From: Dichotomocladium elegans
Taxonomy: Eukaryota; Mucoromycota; Mucoromycetes; Mucorales; Lichtheimiaceae
Direction: 5' to 3'
NCBI GenBank assembly: GCA_025716815.1
Contig: JAIXMN010000005.1
Coordinates: 1,178,001-1,242,000 of the forward strand
DNA: 64,000 bases
In this document: positions 12,741 to 23,768 of the stretch, one piece after another
How positions within the stretch are numbered: the stretch's first letter is position 1
Layout: each line of letters opens with the position of its first letter
Position numbers and translations under genes: made by a program
The notes under the pieces: model-generated
Databases searched by the model: none
Told to the model about the DNA's origin: nothing
What the model saw: only the letters and a program-made list of their open reading frames with translations

Positions 12741-13669
12741 ATGGCATCTTCGTCCCGAGGAAAGCTACTGAATCCTACTCAATATCACATCGATCAGCAG
12801 CTCCAGCAACAGCAGCAGCAACAGCAGCTCAACCAGCACCAGCGAGGCTATACATTATCTCTCTATGATCAAGGGCTCCAGCCATCACCGTTCGGAGGCA
12901 TGAGCGGGGGATATGGCGACCCTAATGAACTCACGCAAGCATTCATGTCACCGATGGCACCCCTAGACGACCTAGACGATCTCGATTACAAGTCGGGAAT
13001 GCATGCAGATCAGCACCACCACCGTGGTCCTACCCCCTGGCAGCAAGTTCCCGAATCCCCTCCCCTCTTTCCGACAGCGACGTCGTCCACGTCGACTGCG
13101 GCAGCAACAGCAGGTCTCCCGACCACCCATTTTGCCGGACCCATGTCAGCGCCTGCCAATATCCTCTCCGCAACCTCTCAGCTGTACACACGACAACAGG
13201 TTCATCGTCAACCGAACCAACCCGAAATGGCAAAAAGCCTAGAAGACGATTATGCCATCCAAGTAAAGTGAGTGGTTGAGAAGCAAAGATAAAGAGGGAA
13301 CGATAATTCGCTGATGCACTTCATAGTTTACAGATGATTATGGAGAAGCGGAGAAGACGCCGCGAGTCGCATAATGCGGGTGAGTGGAGATCACTGCTGC
13401 TTGCTTTCGGGATGAACAAAAGATCTTAATACGGCTGATTTTTAGTGGAGCGCCGCAGGAGAGATAATATCAATGACCGCATTCAAGAACTCGGCAATAT
13501 GCTTCCCGAGTCCATGCTCGACAACGGCAACTACAAGCCTAACAAGGGAATCATCCTCAAAAAATCGGTGGACCACATTCGTCATCTTCAGCACGAAGTC
13601 AATGCTTATCAGCAGCGCATCCTGCAGCTGGAGAATATTTTGGACATGCTTCACCAACAACAGCACTAA
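12741..13669 (+). CDS. bHLH leucine-zipper-type transcription factor
   Basis: Three exons, 12741-13267, 13327-13379 and 13446-13669, give 267 residues. The first 175 residues are low-complexity with a Gln run. The bHLH domain begins with a basic region containing [20 protein letters not shown]; the His, Glu and Arg positions are those of class B factors that bind CACGTG. Helix 1 follows ([15 protein letters not shown]), then helix 2 ([19 protein letters not shown]) and a short heptad-like tail ending in Gln-His. The arrangement resembles MITF/TFE- or SREBP-like fungal factors. The basic region is split by intron 2. Intron 1 uses the first of two acceptors because the alternative breaks the frame. 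Target genes cannot be inferred. Confidence 0.9.
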
Positions 13670-14164
13670 GTACTTAATAAGGGTGGTTGTTTTTCGGTCG
13701 GTCGTCTGCATGGTTTCGTCATCGGTGTTTTCTCCCTCCCTCCTCACAATTGTATACCTTCTTTGTATGCCCTGCTCTCTCACCCCTCCCCATCTCTCTC
13801 CTCTTCTATTTTATTTTTACGCTGTATTCATATATCCCCTCACGTTCTATACATACACAGATATATATACATACATATATACATACATTACATATATATA
13901 TATATATATATATATGACTCTTTTCTTTTTACATAACATGATACAATATTTACATATTTACACCTCTTCACTATATGCTACATAGTATGCAAAATGTATT
14001 TCCAAGAGGCGATTATATGTGTGTGATATGCCGCATGGTCTTGATGTAAGGGTAGAGGAAGAAAAAGACACATACAGGGAATAAATGGTGAAAAGACATG
14101 GAGGGAAGGCAGAATGGGTTTGTGTTGTGTATGAGAGTGTATATGAAAGTGCCCTGGGGATCCT
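13670..14164. other. 3' flank of bHLH gene with AT microsatellite
   Basis: Contains a pyrimidine-rich stretch and then the TA/ATAC repeats at about 13860-13915. The two neighbouring genes converge here, so both 3' UTRs are expected. No gene was seen. Confidence 0.6.
13860..13915. repeat. TA/ATAC microsatellite
   Basis: Imperfect ATAC repeats followed by a pure AT run of about eleven units, immediately downstream of the bHLH gene. Confidence 0.9.
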
Positions 14165-15519
14165 CTAACGCCACGGATTATCTGTCTCCTCAATATCCCA
14201 CAGGTGGTGGTTTGAACGATGATTACTATTCATGCTCTTGATTTGTTGCTCGGCTTGTATGCCCGCAAACCCAATATCTTGTTGTTCTACTGCGATTCGC
14301 TGAAAGAAATGGTCATCGTCTTGCAATAGTGGTGGTGTTGTGGCCGTCTTTTTGCCATGCCAACTATCGATTAGATCCGCAAATGCTATCCGCTTCGACG
14401 GCTCAATATCCTGATGCGTTTTTATCAGCGGTGAGCTTGTCGTCTTCATTGGATCCACCGCAGACCAAGGGTTGCTCTCTGTCTGCGGCGTACTGACGGA
14501 TGGAATCATGGATGGAGACTCGAAGCGCAACGCATCATTGACTACCGAGGCTAGTAACTCTGGATCATCGTAATACGGGCCGTCGCGCTGGTGCGTCTTG
14601 CTTTCCTGTTTTTCATCCTGTACTTGTAGTTGCTGTTCCTGTTGCTGCTGCTTTTTCTTGTTGACCATGAAACGGCCGAACAGAGACAATTGCTGTTGCT
14701 TTTGCTCCTGTTTTTGTGGCACCTTACCGTTGACGGGCGGTTGTGTTCGTTCAGGTATCGGAGGTGGCTGTTGTTGTCGCTGTTGTTGGTGTTTCGGCTG
14801 ATCTTCAGGCAGCGTCAGTCGAGGAGGTGGGGGCGGTGGCGGCTGTAATTTTCTGGACATGGGCCGTTCAGGCACCGGTGGAGGTGTCTCCTTAGCTTCC
14901 ACAGGTCTAATTCGGGCTACAGATGGTACAACAGCTGGCCTTTCCGGAAGAGTCGCTGGAGATGATTGACGCGGCACCGACGGTGCAGGCTTAGGAGAGG
15001 AGGATGGCAGAGAGCCTGGCTGGTAATTATCAGTGCTCTCAGCCGATCTGTTCGACGCATTATCTGAGAGTGATGATGAGGTCGATATTGGAGAGGATGA
15101 CCTCACCGTTTGCCGCTGTTGCTGCTGTTTCTGCTGTTGGCGACGATGGCCGCTCCCACCAAATAATGCATCTTCGTCCAGAGGGGAGTCGCTTCGAAAG
15201 GTTGAACGTTTGGTGCTCGATAACAAACTGCCGCCACCGAGCTTGGATACATCAATATCGCCAAAAATGCTTCCGTTAGATTTCCCTGGCTTTCGTAGAG
15301 GGTCCGTTGGTGTAGGAGACCGCGAAGACAGCCTTGATGGGCTTGTTGTGGTTGACCCGAACAGTGGGTCATCTGTCACAGGTGACGATGCGCTCAATGG
15401 ATCTGAATCAAGCCATCCCATTAGCCACCATTCTAAATTGAAGGACTTCCGCACTGTAGATACTTACCATCACCGAAAAGGTGGCTATGCTTTGCACGCT
15501 GTTTGGACTTGAAGGACAT
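14165..15519 (-). CDS. Proline-rich protein with LFG motifs, function unknown
   Basis: Two exons, 15519-15468 and 15402-14165 (65-nt intron with GTAAGT, CTAAT and TTCAG), give 429 residues. No catalytic domain is recognised. The protein is predicted to be mostly disordered. The N terminus is basic (MSFKSKQRAKHSHLFGDD), followed by repeated acidic-hydrophobic LFG motifs (HLFGDDPL, TDDPLFGS, DEDALFGG) and a centre with SH3-ligand-like proline runs (PPPVPERP, PPPIPERTQPP) and Gln tracts. The C-terminal part has conserved-looking segments (DDPELLASVVNDALRF, IAFADLIDSWHGKK) and ends DNPWR. The LFG and PxxP motifs would suit a scaffold or endocytic/actin adaptor, but this is inference only. Confidence 0.7.
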
Positions 15520-18087
15520 GAATGTACGACGATAGGGAACATAGGCAACTCAAACACAGAAAGACTCCTCATTTCATCACTCTTAATGTCGGAGTTCTAT
15601 TGATGATCCTGTGATTGTTTGCCTGCCCAGATTTCCCTTCCCTAGGTTTCTCCCCGCTTGGCATTGCGTTCGTTTATTACAACGAACAACATCAAATGTG
15701 CGGTCCAATAACATAAAGCTGAACACATAGGCTATCTCTAGCGCCATTTAAGTGGTGCAATCGTATTACCGAGAACGAGTGGCCGTTGTAGGAAAACCAC
15801 CTTTGTTAACAGTTTACGTTGCTCAGTGCACGCCAAGAGGCCTCCTCTATAGCTCGTGAACGGTAATATAAATATTTAATGTGTTTTTTTTCTTAATTTT
15901 AATGAAACAAAGAATGAATACTTCGCCCATCCCCCCCCAAGTGTCCATAAAACCAAGCTAAACAGGTATTGCTGACGTGTGCGTTTCTTGCGGTATATAT
16001 ATATGTATATATAAATTATCATGCTGGTCATCATATGAAGTGCGAGCATATCTCGGCGAAACATGATGTCCGGCCTATTTGTCTTTAGCAAGCATCAACC
16101 GATCGAACCAGGGTGAATTGAACATAGATGTCTGGATATTCCGCCCGGTTGTTTTCCATGAGCCATTTAGAATAGAACCACTTTGGGGAAGGGGGGTGTA
16201 TGTTTTCCTAACTGCCAGCTTATTGTCAGGGTAGAAGCATATGTATCAACGCAATGAGACCCTCCTTAGGGTATTCTTCAGTTTAGATGATCGAGCAAAG
16301 CAAAAAGATAAATCGATGGGCTTGTACATTAACTCCACGGCCAGTGTGAACGTGTGTTTGCCTAAGACACTGTCCTGTTTTTCTTTGCATTTGATCACGC
16401 ATACGGGGTTATATCTAGAGAAGGTTAAAATCATGGTTTGATTCAGTTGTTTGCACAGCTTTGATCGGCATGGAAGTCAATAACGAGCGTCAGCTACGGT
16501 GCATGAAGATGGCATTTGAGCAGGAGTTACCGTGTAATGCAATAAAGAAGAATTTGTTCATTAGAAAACCGGTCTCCTTTCTCTAGATCTTTTTCTGGTG
16601 GTGTTCTATAGTCTGTATTGTGGATTTATGGCGATAATAACTACCCAGTATGTGCAGTATTTGCTTATTCTTGGCAATGACACCAGCAGAAGTAACGATC
16701 GTCAGGGCTGTTGTCACAGCAACTTTTAATAACATTCATGCATCTTCATAATATGGACCAAGCATACGTCTTTTAGAGCTACTTATATGGTGTTACGTCA
16801 ATGACAGCACCTAAACGATATTGTGAATATATGCATCCGATGTTTGTTTTATCTTGTAATAGGGACTAGTATGCAACATTTAATCTAAAATGCCTTTTCC
16901 CAAGCTTCTTTTTTTGTAAAAAAAAAAATGTGCACAGTACGAAGACATTACAGAAGATGCTAATTTATATTGTTTGCTTTTTGCTCGTCACCGTCCATAA
17001 ATAAACAGGTAGGCAGATCGGTATGTAAGCTACCCATCTTCCTCCTTGAGTGAGCATTCTACGAACCGGATGTGGCTATTGCAAAAGAAAATAACTTGAA
17101 TATGCGCTTCATAAACCATGTGGCTATGCATATAATCACAGCATACTGCTATTAGATCAGTTCTTTATGTGTGGGTGAGGGGTGAGGGGGGGACAAGTGC
17201 CATTTGTGGGTGTGGGTGTGAGAACAGATCGAGTCGGCATTTCAAGCCGATAGAATCACCAAGTGTCCAACACAAATAGATGACTCGCGATCATCTCGTC
17301 CACCAAACGCTTGGATCGGTAAATAGCTTGCTGATGCAAATCTATCAATCATGGGTGGATGATGAGCATTTTTTCTTTGATCAACTGGATCCAAAGGCAG
17401 ATGCAAGTCATTGTTAGGTCTCTCTTTTTAGCAAGTCGAATATATGTCATAAGATAATGTGAATATGCATCAAGTAGTATGCTTCATTCGATGGCTTGGG
17501 GTTGCGAATGGCTACCAAAACGAGCTGTTACAGGGAACGGGAATAATCTTCTGGATCACCAGGACATCCGGGCTTGTCGCTGGCGGTGCGTTATTGTCTG
17601 TGCGTTCCTAGAGATTGAAAGGACGGGGGGGGGAGTGGAATAGGAGGTATCAAGCAAACTCAAACAAGCCGCGTTCTTCGCCGAAAAAGAGGGAGGGCTG
17701 GGAAGAGTAAAAAACAAGTGCAATTAGTCACGGGTTTGGATGGGCTTGCTAGCTCTTCGGCTTCCTGACAGCCGGGATGTACGGCTGATTCTCAGTCTAC
17801 CCTACCCTACAGACCGTTATTGGCCTGTTCTTACGCTGAGGGACACTTTGGGTTGTCGAGCTATCAAAAAGAGTCACACATCTCGGGAGTGTCATCATCA
17901 AAAAGAATCATGATCTGACTCCTTTTCTTTCCCGTCTCTTTAGCCGAATCGTAGAACCCGGTGCTGTTATATCCCAGCCCTCTACCTCTCCTTCCATCTC
18001 TCTTTCCTCCATCAAGTCCCTTCTTTCTCTCACAGTACAAGTCATTGAACTCTTCACATCCCCATCCCACTCCCTTAATCACATAGC
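15520..18087. other. Gene-free 2.5 kb between divergent genes
   Basis: No supported coding sequence was found on either strand; open frames are short and composition is AT-leaning. A TATATA run is at 15995-16013, and G-rich runs occur near 17180-17220 and 17622-17635. It is the shared upstream region of the LFG-motif protein and the Rua1-domain regulator, so regulatory sequence is expected, but I can name no site. Confidence 0.55.
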
Positions 18088-19712
18088 ATGTATCATCCAT
18101 CTCTCTCACAGCAGCAGGACTTTCTGGACTTGCTCACCTCAACCAATATGTACTGTGGTGGCACAGCCGATCTCTTCGATACGACTTTACTGTCACCTCA
18201 GGAGCCTTCAACACGCTCGCCCACACCGACATCTTGTGTCCCACTACCTGCGCCGGCGCAACAACAACTGGAGCAACAACAACAACAACAGCAGCAGCAT
18301 TTGGCTTCCTCTACCTCGGCCGTACCCTCGGCGTCCAGTTATTGCTGGTCAATGACTGGTGACAATTCTTGCATCGTACCGCCTCCAGCAAATCAGAAGA
18401 ACGAACTGGTGATGGCTGGCCCACCTCAACCTCTTCATCTCCCTTGCTCTTCCACGGCATTAACGACGAGTGCAACTGTGGCAACAGCACCATCGATGGC
18501 CAATGGTCTGTTCGCCGATCTCGAACCAGACTACATCAATACAGCTGATTTTGAACAGGGTATAGATAATATATACATAAACCCCTTTACCTGTGTCGAT
18601 GATGCTTTTCACTTATTCATCATCAATCCCTAGGGCTATTGCATATACCTACATCCTATTTGCCTCCACCATCATCATCGTCATCAACAGTTCCACCGCC
18701 TTTGCCAGAAAACAGCCTGCCCACAGACCCACAGCATCTGTATCAGCTGAATGACATCTACCATCGTCACGCCATGGGCGCTTATTATCGACCGCAGGCG
18801 GTCCCCCATCACTACCCAAATTCGATGGCGACCTCAGCACAGACCGCTCTAACTGACGTCATTGGTCCTTCCCCCGCACCATTGGACTATTACTATTACC
18901 ATCATCACTACCGCCATCCACCACAGCCACCCACTCCAACTCGCCCACCTCCTCCTCCCCCTCCCGCTACAGTTCATCGTAAGCGCCGTGCCAATGACGA
19001 AGACAATAGCGAGGCGCCTGAGGCGGATTCCCAACCTGAGTTTTCTGCTAAGCGGTCCAAGAAGCTTTCAACTTCTGGCAACCATCGTCGTGGGACACCG
19101 ATTGTCTTTTTAGAACAGCACCCGCACCAGCAGCAACCGCAACCGCAACCGCAGCAACAGGATCCACCTCATCATACTCTACAACAACATCCGCTTTTTT
19201 TGCAACAGCAGCATCTCAATGATGGCTTTCAAGCAAACCCGAGCGCCGTGCCCCGCCGACAAAAACTCCGGTACGAAGGTGACGAGTACACGCCAAAATG
19301 GGTCCGGTTTCAGGGCCAGCTCAAGGAAGGATACTGTGACCATTGCAAGCCAGGCAAATGGCTCCAGCTCAAGAACAGTGCGTATTGGTACCACAAGCAA
19401 TTCTTCCATGGCATCTCATCCGTGTCGGGCAAGCGATTTGCCAAGCCGCTGGAGCAACGTGCCAGCGAGAATGATGGCATCGAGGGTTTGTGCCACCAAT
19501 GCCGCAAGTTTGTTCCCATTTGCAACGCGAAGAGAAAGACAAGTGTCTTGTGGTACCGACACGCGCACAAGGTAAATGAAAGAAGAAGAGGAAACAGACG
19601 CTGTATTTTTAGCTAATCAGACTCGCCTCTCCATTCCCAGTGTCACGTCTACGACAAACCCAAACCACGGTTGCAAACCCAAGTGGCGAAGAGAAACGGC
19701 AAGAACCAATAG
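18088..19712 (+). CDS. Transcription regulator with Rua1-type C-terminal domain
   Basis: Three exons, 18088-18559, 18634-19571 and 19641-19712, give 493 residues. The first two-thirds are Gln-, Pro-, His- and Ser-rich. The C-terminal ~120 residues match the Rua1 C-terminal (DUF4451) family of fungal regulators: LRYEGDEYTPKWVRFQGQ, GYCDHCKPGKWLQLKNSAYW, KQFFHGISSVSGKRF, EGLCHQCRKFV and LWYRHAHKCHVY. The paired CxxC sites and terminal His/Cys suggest zinc binding. Rua1 of Ustilago activates a secondary-metabolite gene cluster; the role here is unknown. A likely bipartite nuclear signal (HRKRRANDE ... AKRSKK) precedes the domain. The last intron separates the HAHK and CH residues of the motif, which supports the short third exon. 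Confidence 0.87.
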
Positions 19713-20015
19713 TCGACCGATCACGTTCATTGTATCCCATTCTTCATCGTAGTTAATCTATCTTCTCTATCCTCTCTCAGGCTCTCTCTCTCTCTTTCTT
19801 TTGTACTTTCTGCTGAGCAATCAAATACTAAAAAAAGAAAAAGGGCTATTATGGTAGTTTAAATCAAGCCATTGTTTTTCTGCATCCTCTATCCCCGATG
19901 TCCTTAAATTACATTGCCCTCCATTTTAAAACTCCTTCTTTTTTGATCCTCTGCCCCCACCCCTTTTCCTTTCTTTCCCCTTCTTGAAAGGTAAAAGAAA
20001 ACACACACGCACACA
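19713..20015. other. Short intergenic spacer
   Basis: Pyrimidine-rich 3' flank of the Rua1-domain gene and 5' flank of the channel gene, with CA-rich sequence just before its start codon. No gene was seen. Confidence 0.6.
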
Positions 20016-23000
20016 ATGAGCGGCGTCTACGTCTCACTGCAGGAACAGGAGAGCACCGATGCGACGCTATCGCTCAAGGCCATGGGAACGCAGCTGGGCA
20101 TCAACCTCGGTATTTCCCTGGCCGTAATGGCTGGATTCAGTTTGCTGCGTCCTCACCACACACTTGTCTATGCGCCAAAACTCAAGTTCTCCAAGCCAGA
20201 GTAAAGTATTTTTTTTCCCTTCTTGCATCGCCCTAGATGTACGCAGGAACTGATTTGGTTATGATTGATTCAGGCGCAGGCCCCCGCTTATGGGAACCGA
20301 GTGGTGTGCCTGGATAAAGCCGGTTCTTTCTGCGGACGATGACTTCTTGATGGAGCGCATTGGCTTCGATGCTGTCCTCTTTTTGCGCTTCATCCGTCTG
20401 ATACGCCGCCTCTTGATTCTCATGAGCATCATTGGTGTGTTTTGTCTCATTCCCATAAATATTGTCGCCACTTATTACACTGGGTAAAGGTTGTTCTTGT
20501 ATTCTTTTTGGGTTTGCTGCTGTTTTCTAGTCTTATTAATGCAACGTTACACATGCGCGTATATTTTCTTTTTTTATGGTAGCGATTGGCCCCCCGCTCC
20601 GGGTTTGTCTCTGTTGTCCATGTCGGGAATCAATGCTTATTATGACGTGGATGCAGTAGACGCCACCGCCACCGCCATGAACCTTGCAAAAACAGATATG
20701 CGGTGGTATTGGTCGCCTGCAGGTGCAACATGGCTGTTTACGCTTTTAATTGGATGGTTCCTGTATCGCGCTTCGTGCGACTATATCGAAATGCGCCAGC
20801 GCTTCTTCCACAATCCGCCTAACAAACTTTCGGCCCGCTCATTGCTCATCAGCCACATCCCCGAATCGGTGCGTTCCGACGAGAAGCTCAAAAAATGGAT
20901 GAACGGCCTCGGTATCCAGTATCCCGTCAAGGAGGCCGTGATGGGTTACCATAGCGCGAAGCTGACGGACTTGATACAAGAGCACGACGAGGCCGTACGC
21001 CATCTTGAGACTGTCCTTTCGTCTTATTTAACGGGTATGTAGGAGAATATTTCGATGGTGATGGGACGAAGGAACTTACAAAGAAAAAAGATGGTAAGGG
21101 CGTGGATAGCAGAAAGCGGCCAAGAATGCGCACGGGCGGCTTCCTATGTTTGGGCGGGAAAAAAGTAGATTGTATCGACTACTATACAGAGCAAATTAAG
21201 GACCTCGAGAAACAGATCAAAAAGCTGCGACAGAGCAGCGACGCCAAGGTAGCCAACTACGGATGGGTGGCGTTCGACAAGATCGTCTTTGCCCACACGG
21301 TCGACCGGTCGCTTATGCAGCAAAAGACGATCGACGTTCGCTTGTCGCCACCACCATCAGACATCATCTGGGGCAATCTAGGTATGGCTGACAAAACCCG
21401 ACAGACCAAGCGATGGATCGGCCGTGCCTTGTTCTGGATCCTCATCTTTATATGGATGCTTCCTGTCGGCGCGCTCTCGGCGACAAGCAACATCGTGAAT
21501 CTTATCCGACTGCTGCCCAATTCAGAGCAATTCATTAACGATCATGGTTTTCTGATGGGGATGGTGCAAGCCTACTTTACGCCCATTGTCATGGCCATAT
21601 TCTTCATCCTCCTTCCACACCTGTTACGTTTCTTATCCAAGCAGCAAGGGTATCAGACCGAAACGACTCTGGACCGCAAAGTGCTCTCAAAGCTGTACAT
21701 ATTTTTCATCATCAATAACTTACTCGTCTTCACGTTGACGTCGATGCTGATCGGCATATACGGTCAGATCCGGTCTCTCGTTCTCTCTGGACAGCTGTCG
21801 AGCGATTTTAGCATCTCAAACTATATTGTCCAGCTCGCTAAGAACATCACTGGCGTGTCGACCTTTTGGATCAATTATGTGTGCATCAAGGCCCTTGGAT
21901 TGACCATGGAGATGGGCCAGATCGTGCCCTTGGTCATGATCAGCCTGCGCAAGTGGATTACCCGCCCAAGCCCGCGCGAGCTCCGAGAGTTTGCCCAGCC
22001 GCCTGACTTCAATTATCCCCTCGCCTATAACACCATGCTCTTCTTCTTCACCATCGCGCTGCTCTACGGAGTCATTGCGCCGCTTGTCCTTCCATTTGCG
22101 CTCCTGTTCTTTGCCATCTCGACGATGGTGTACAAGTATATGCTCATGTATATTTACGTCACCAAGGAAGAGAGCGGTGGCCGCATGTGGCCCGTTCTCT
22201 TCCAATGTATCCTGACGTCGACGATTCTGTTTCAGGTGCTCATGATCATCATCCTCAATCTCAAAGGTGGACATACTCAGTCCTATGTTCTCATCCCGCT
22301 GCCTGTACTTACCTTGGTCTACATGTACTTTTATCATGTGCGGATGAAGTCCCTCGGCAGTTTCCTATCCAATACCGCTGGCGGAACGGAAGTGCATATC
22401 AAGGAAGATCTTGTCGAGGAGGAGAAGGATCATCATCATTCAGAAAAAGAAAGCCTTGGCAAGACCTTCCAGGACCCGGGCTTGACGAAGAAGCTCATGA
22501 CACCTATGGTCCACGATGATGTAAAGCACCTGCTTCCTCAAGTCTATCGGCACGCAGTCCATCCTGTCCAGGAAGCGTTTGAGATGGTCCAGCACAAGGT
22601 CGATCTGGACGAACATCACGGGTTCCAGTATCAGCAACAGCAGCAACCGAACCGCAGCCACAGCCGCCGCTCCCACAGGAGCAGTAAACGCCTGACATTT
22701 GTTCAACCCGATTACAATGTCAGCGACGACGAGGAAACCACTCCGCTTGCGTTCTACGCCATCACCGAAGCCGGAGAGAGCGAATCCTCGGACGAGGAGA
22801 GTGAGTGCGATGGCATGATGCTTCCAGATCAGAGCATGGCAGAGGTACGGCCACACCAGCACCAGACGATGAGGGCTGCTGCAGTGGCAACAGCAGCATC
22901 TTCGTCGTCGTCGTCGTCGACATCCTCCCTCGCGAGAAGACAGCCAGACACATGGTCTACCATGGCCGAGCCGACATCCGGCGCCACACCCCGCGCCTCG

Positions 23001-23531
23001 GCCTTGCTGCCCTGTAGGACGCATGGCAGGCGTAATTCATTGCCGGCGCGACTGAGCATGCTATTCAGCTACAGCAGCAGCAGCAGCAGTAGTAGTAATA
23101 ACAACAACAGCAGCAGCTTCGATAGGGAACATCTCAGGCGCTGGCACCAGTCCATGCCAGACCTTCTTTACGCTTACGCCGAACCAGGACAACAGGAAGA
23201 TGAAGAAGAAATACAGGCCATGCATGTGCGCCGCTGGGATGGTCGTCGTGGCTCGGAACCTTCGCGGGTGTCCGGAACTGAGGACTCTTCGTTACCCATC
23301 CGTCCGATCCGAAGAAATCAGACACTTCCCTCCTGGAGGACCGAGCAATCGTACGACGCTAACGATACCCGGTCATCCTTCAATTCATCCACGTTCAGCG
23401 ATATCGACTTCCGACGGTCCCAGGTGGGCCGCCGCGCGAGCATGGCGCCGTCAAGCACCCATTCGCGGTACAGAATCACATATTACGACGAGATCCTCAA
23501 TACACCCGACTTTGACCGCCATCCATCTTGA
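20016..23531 (+). CDS. CSC1/OSCA/TMEM63-type osmosensitive cation channel
   Basis: Four exons, 20016-20200, 20274-20483, 20583-21034 and 21091-23531, give 1,095 residues. The order of domains is that of the family: an N-terminal transmembrane unit (first helix in exon 1, ERRPPLMGTEWCAW, then FLRFIRLIRRLLILMS), a cytosolic domain with NPPNKLSARSLLISHIPE and a Lys/Glu-rich coiled part (YYTEQIKDLEKQIKKLRQ), then the conserved pore region with many helices (TKRWIGRALFWILIFIW onwards, GVIAPLVLPFALLFF). Known members are mechanosensitive calcium-permeable channels opened by hyperosmotic stress. The last ~370 residues form an unusually long cytosolic tail, rich in Ser, Gln and charged residues, not shared by the channel core. 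Intron 3 is 56 nt. Confidence 0.9.
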
Positions 23532-23768
23532 TTTATCCTATTGTACATCTCTAATTTATCATGTCAACCCGAAAAAGAAAGTTTATGTTTTTTTTTCTGA
23601 CGCCCGATGGTAGATATACGAATGTTTACAGGTGGATATATATATATATATATATATTGGGTCATCATAAAGAAAAAAAAATACACACATGTAAATAACT
23701 GGACTGCGGGCGATGCGACCAAGGGAGAAAAAAAGGATGGGAGCGGACGAGGTGTTTGTCTTTGGCTT
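23532..23768. repeat. 3' flank with TA microsatellite (about 23637-23657)
   Basis: Convergent 3' ends of the channel gene and the carnitine acetyltransferase gene. The spacer contains a pure TA run of about ten units and several A runs. Confidence 0.8.

Noticed and set aside
15433..15467. A 35-nt ultrashort intron in the LFG-motif gene
   Set aside because: A more distal acceptor (TTCAG at 15403) preceded by CTAAT gives a normal 65-nt intron, keeps frame and yields a cleaner motif (HLFGDDPL).
21816..23059. Minus-strand and shifted open frames over the channel gene
   Set aside because: Shadows of the long, GC-rich channel exon; codon pattern and conserved residues support only the plus-strand frame.
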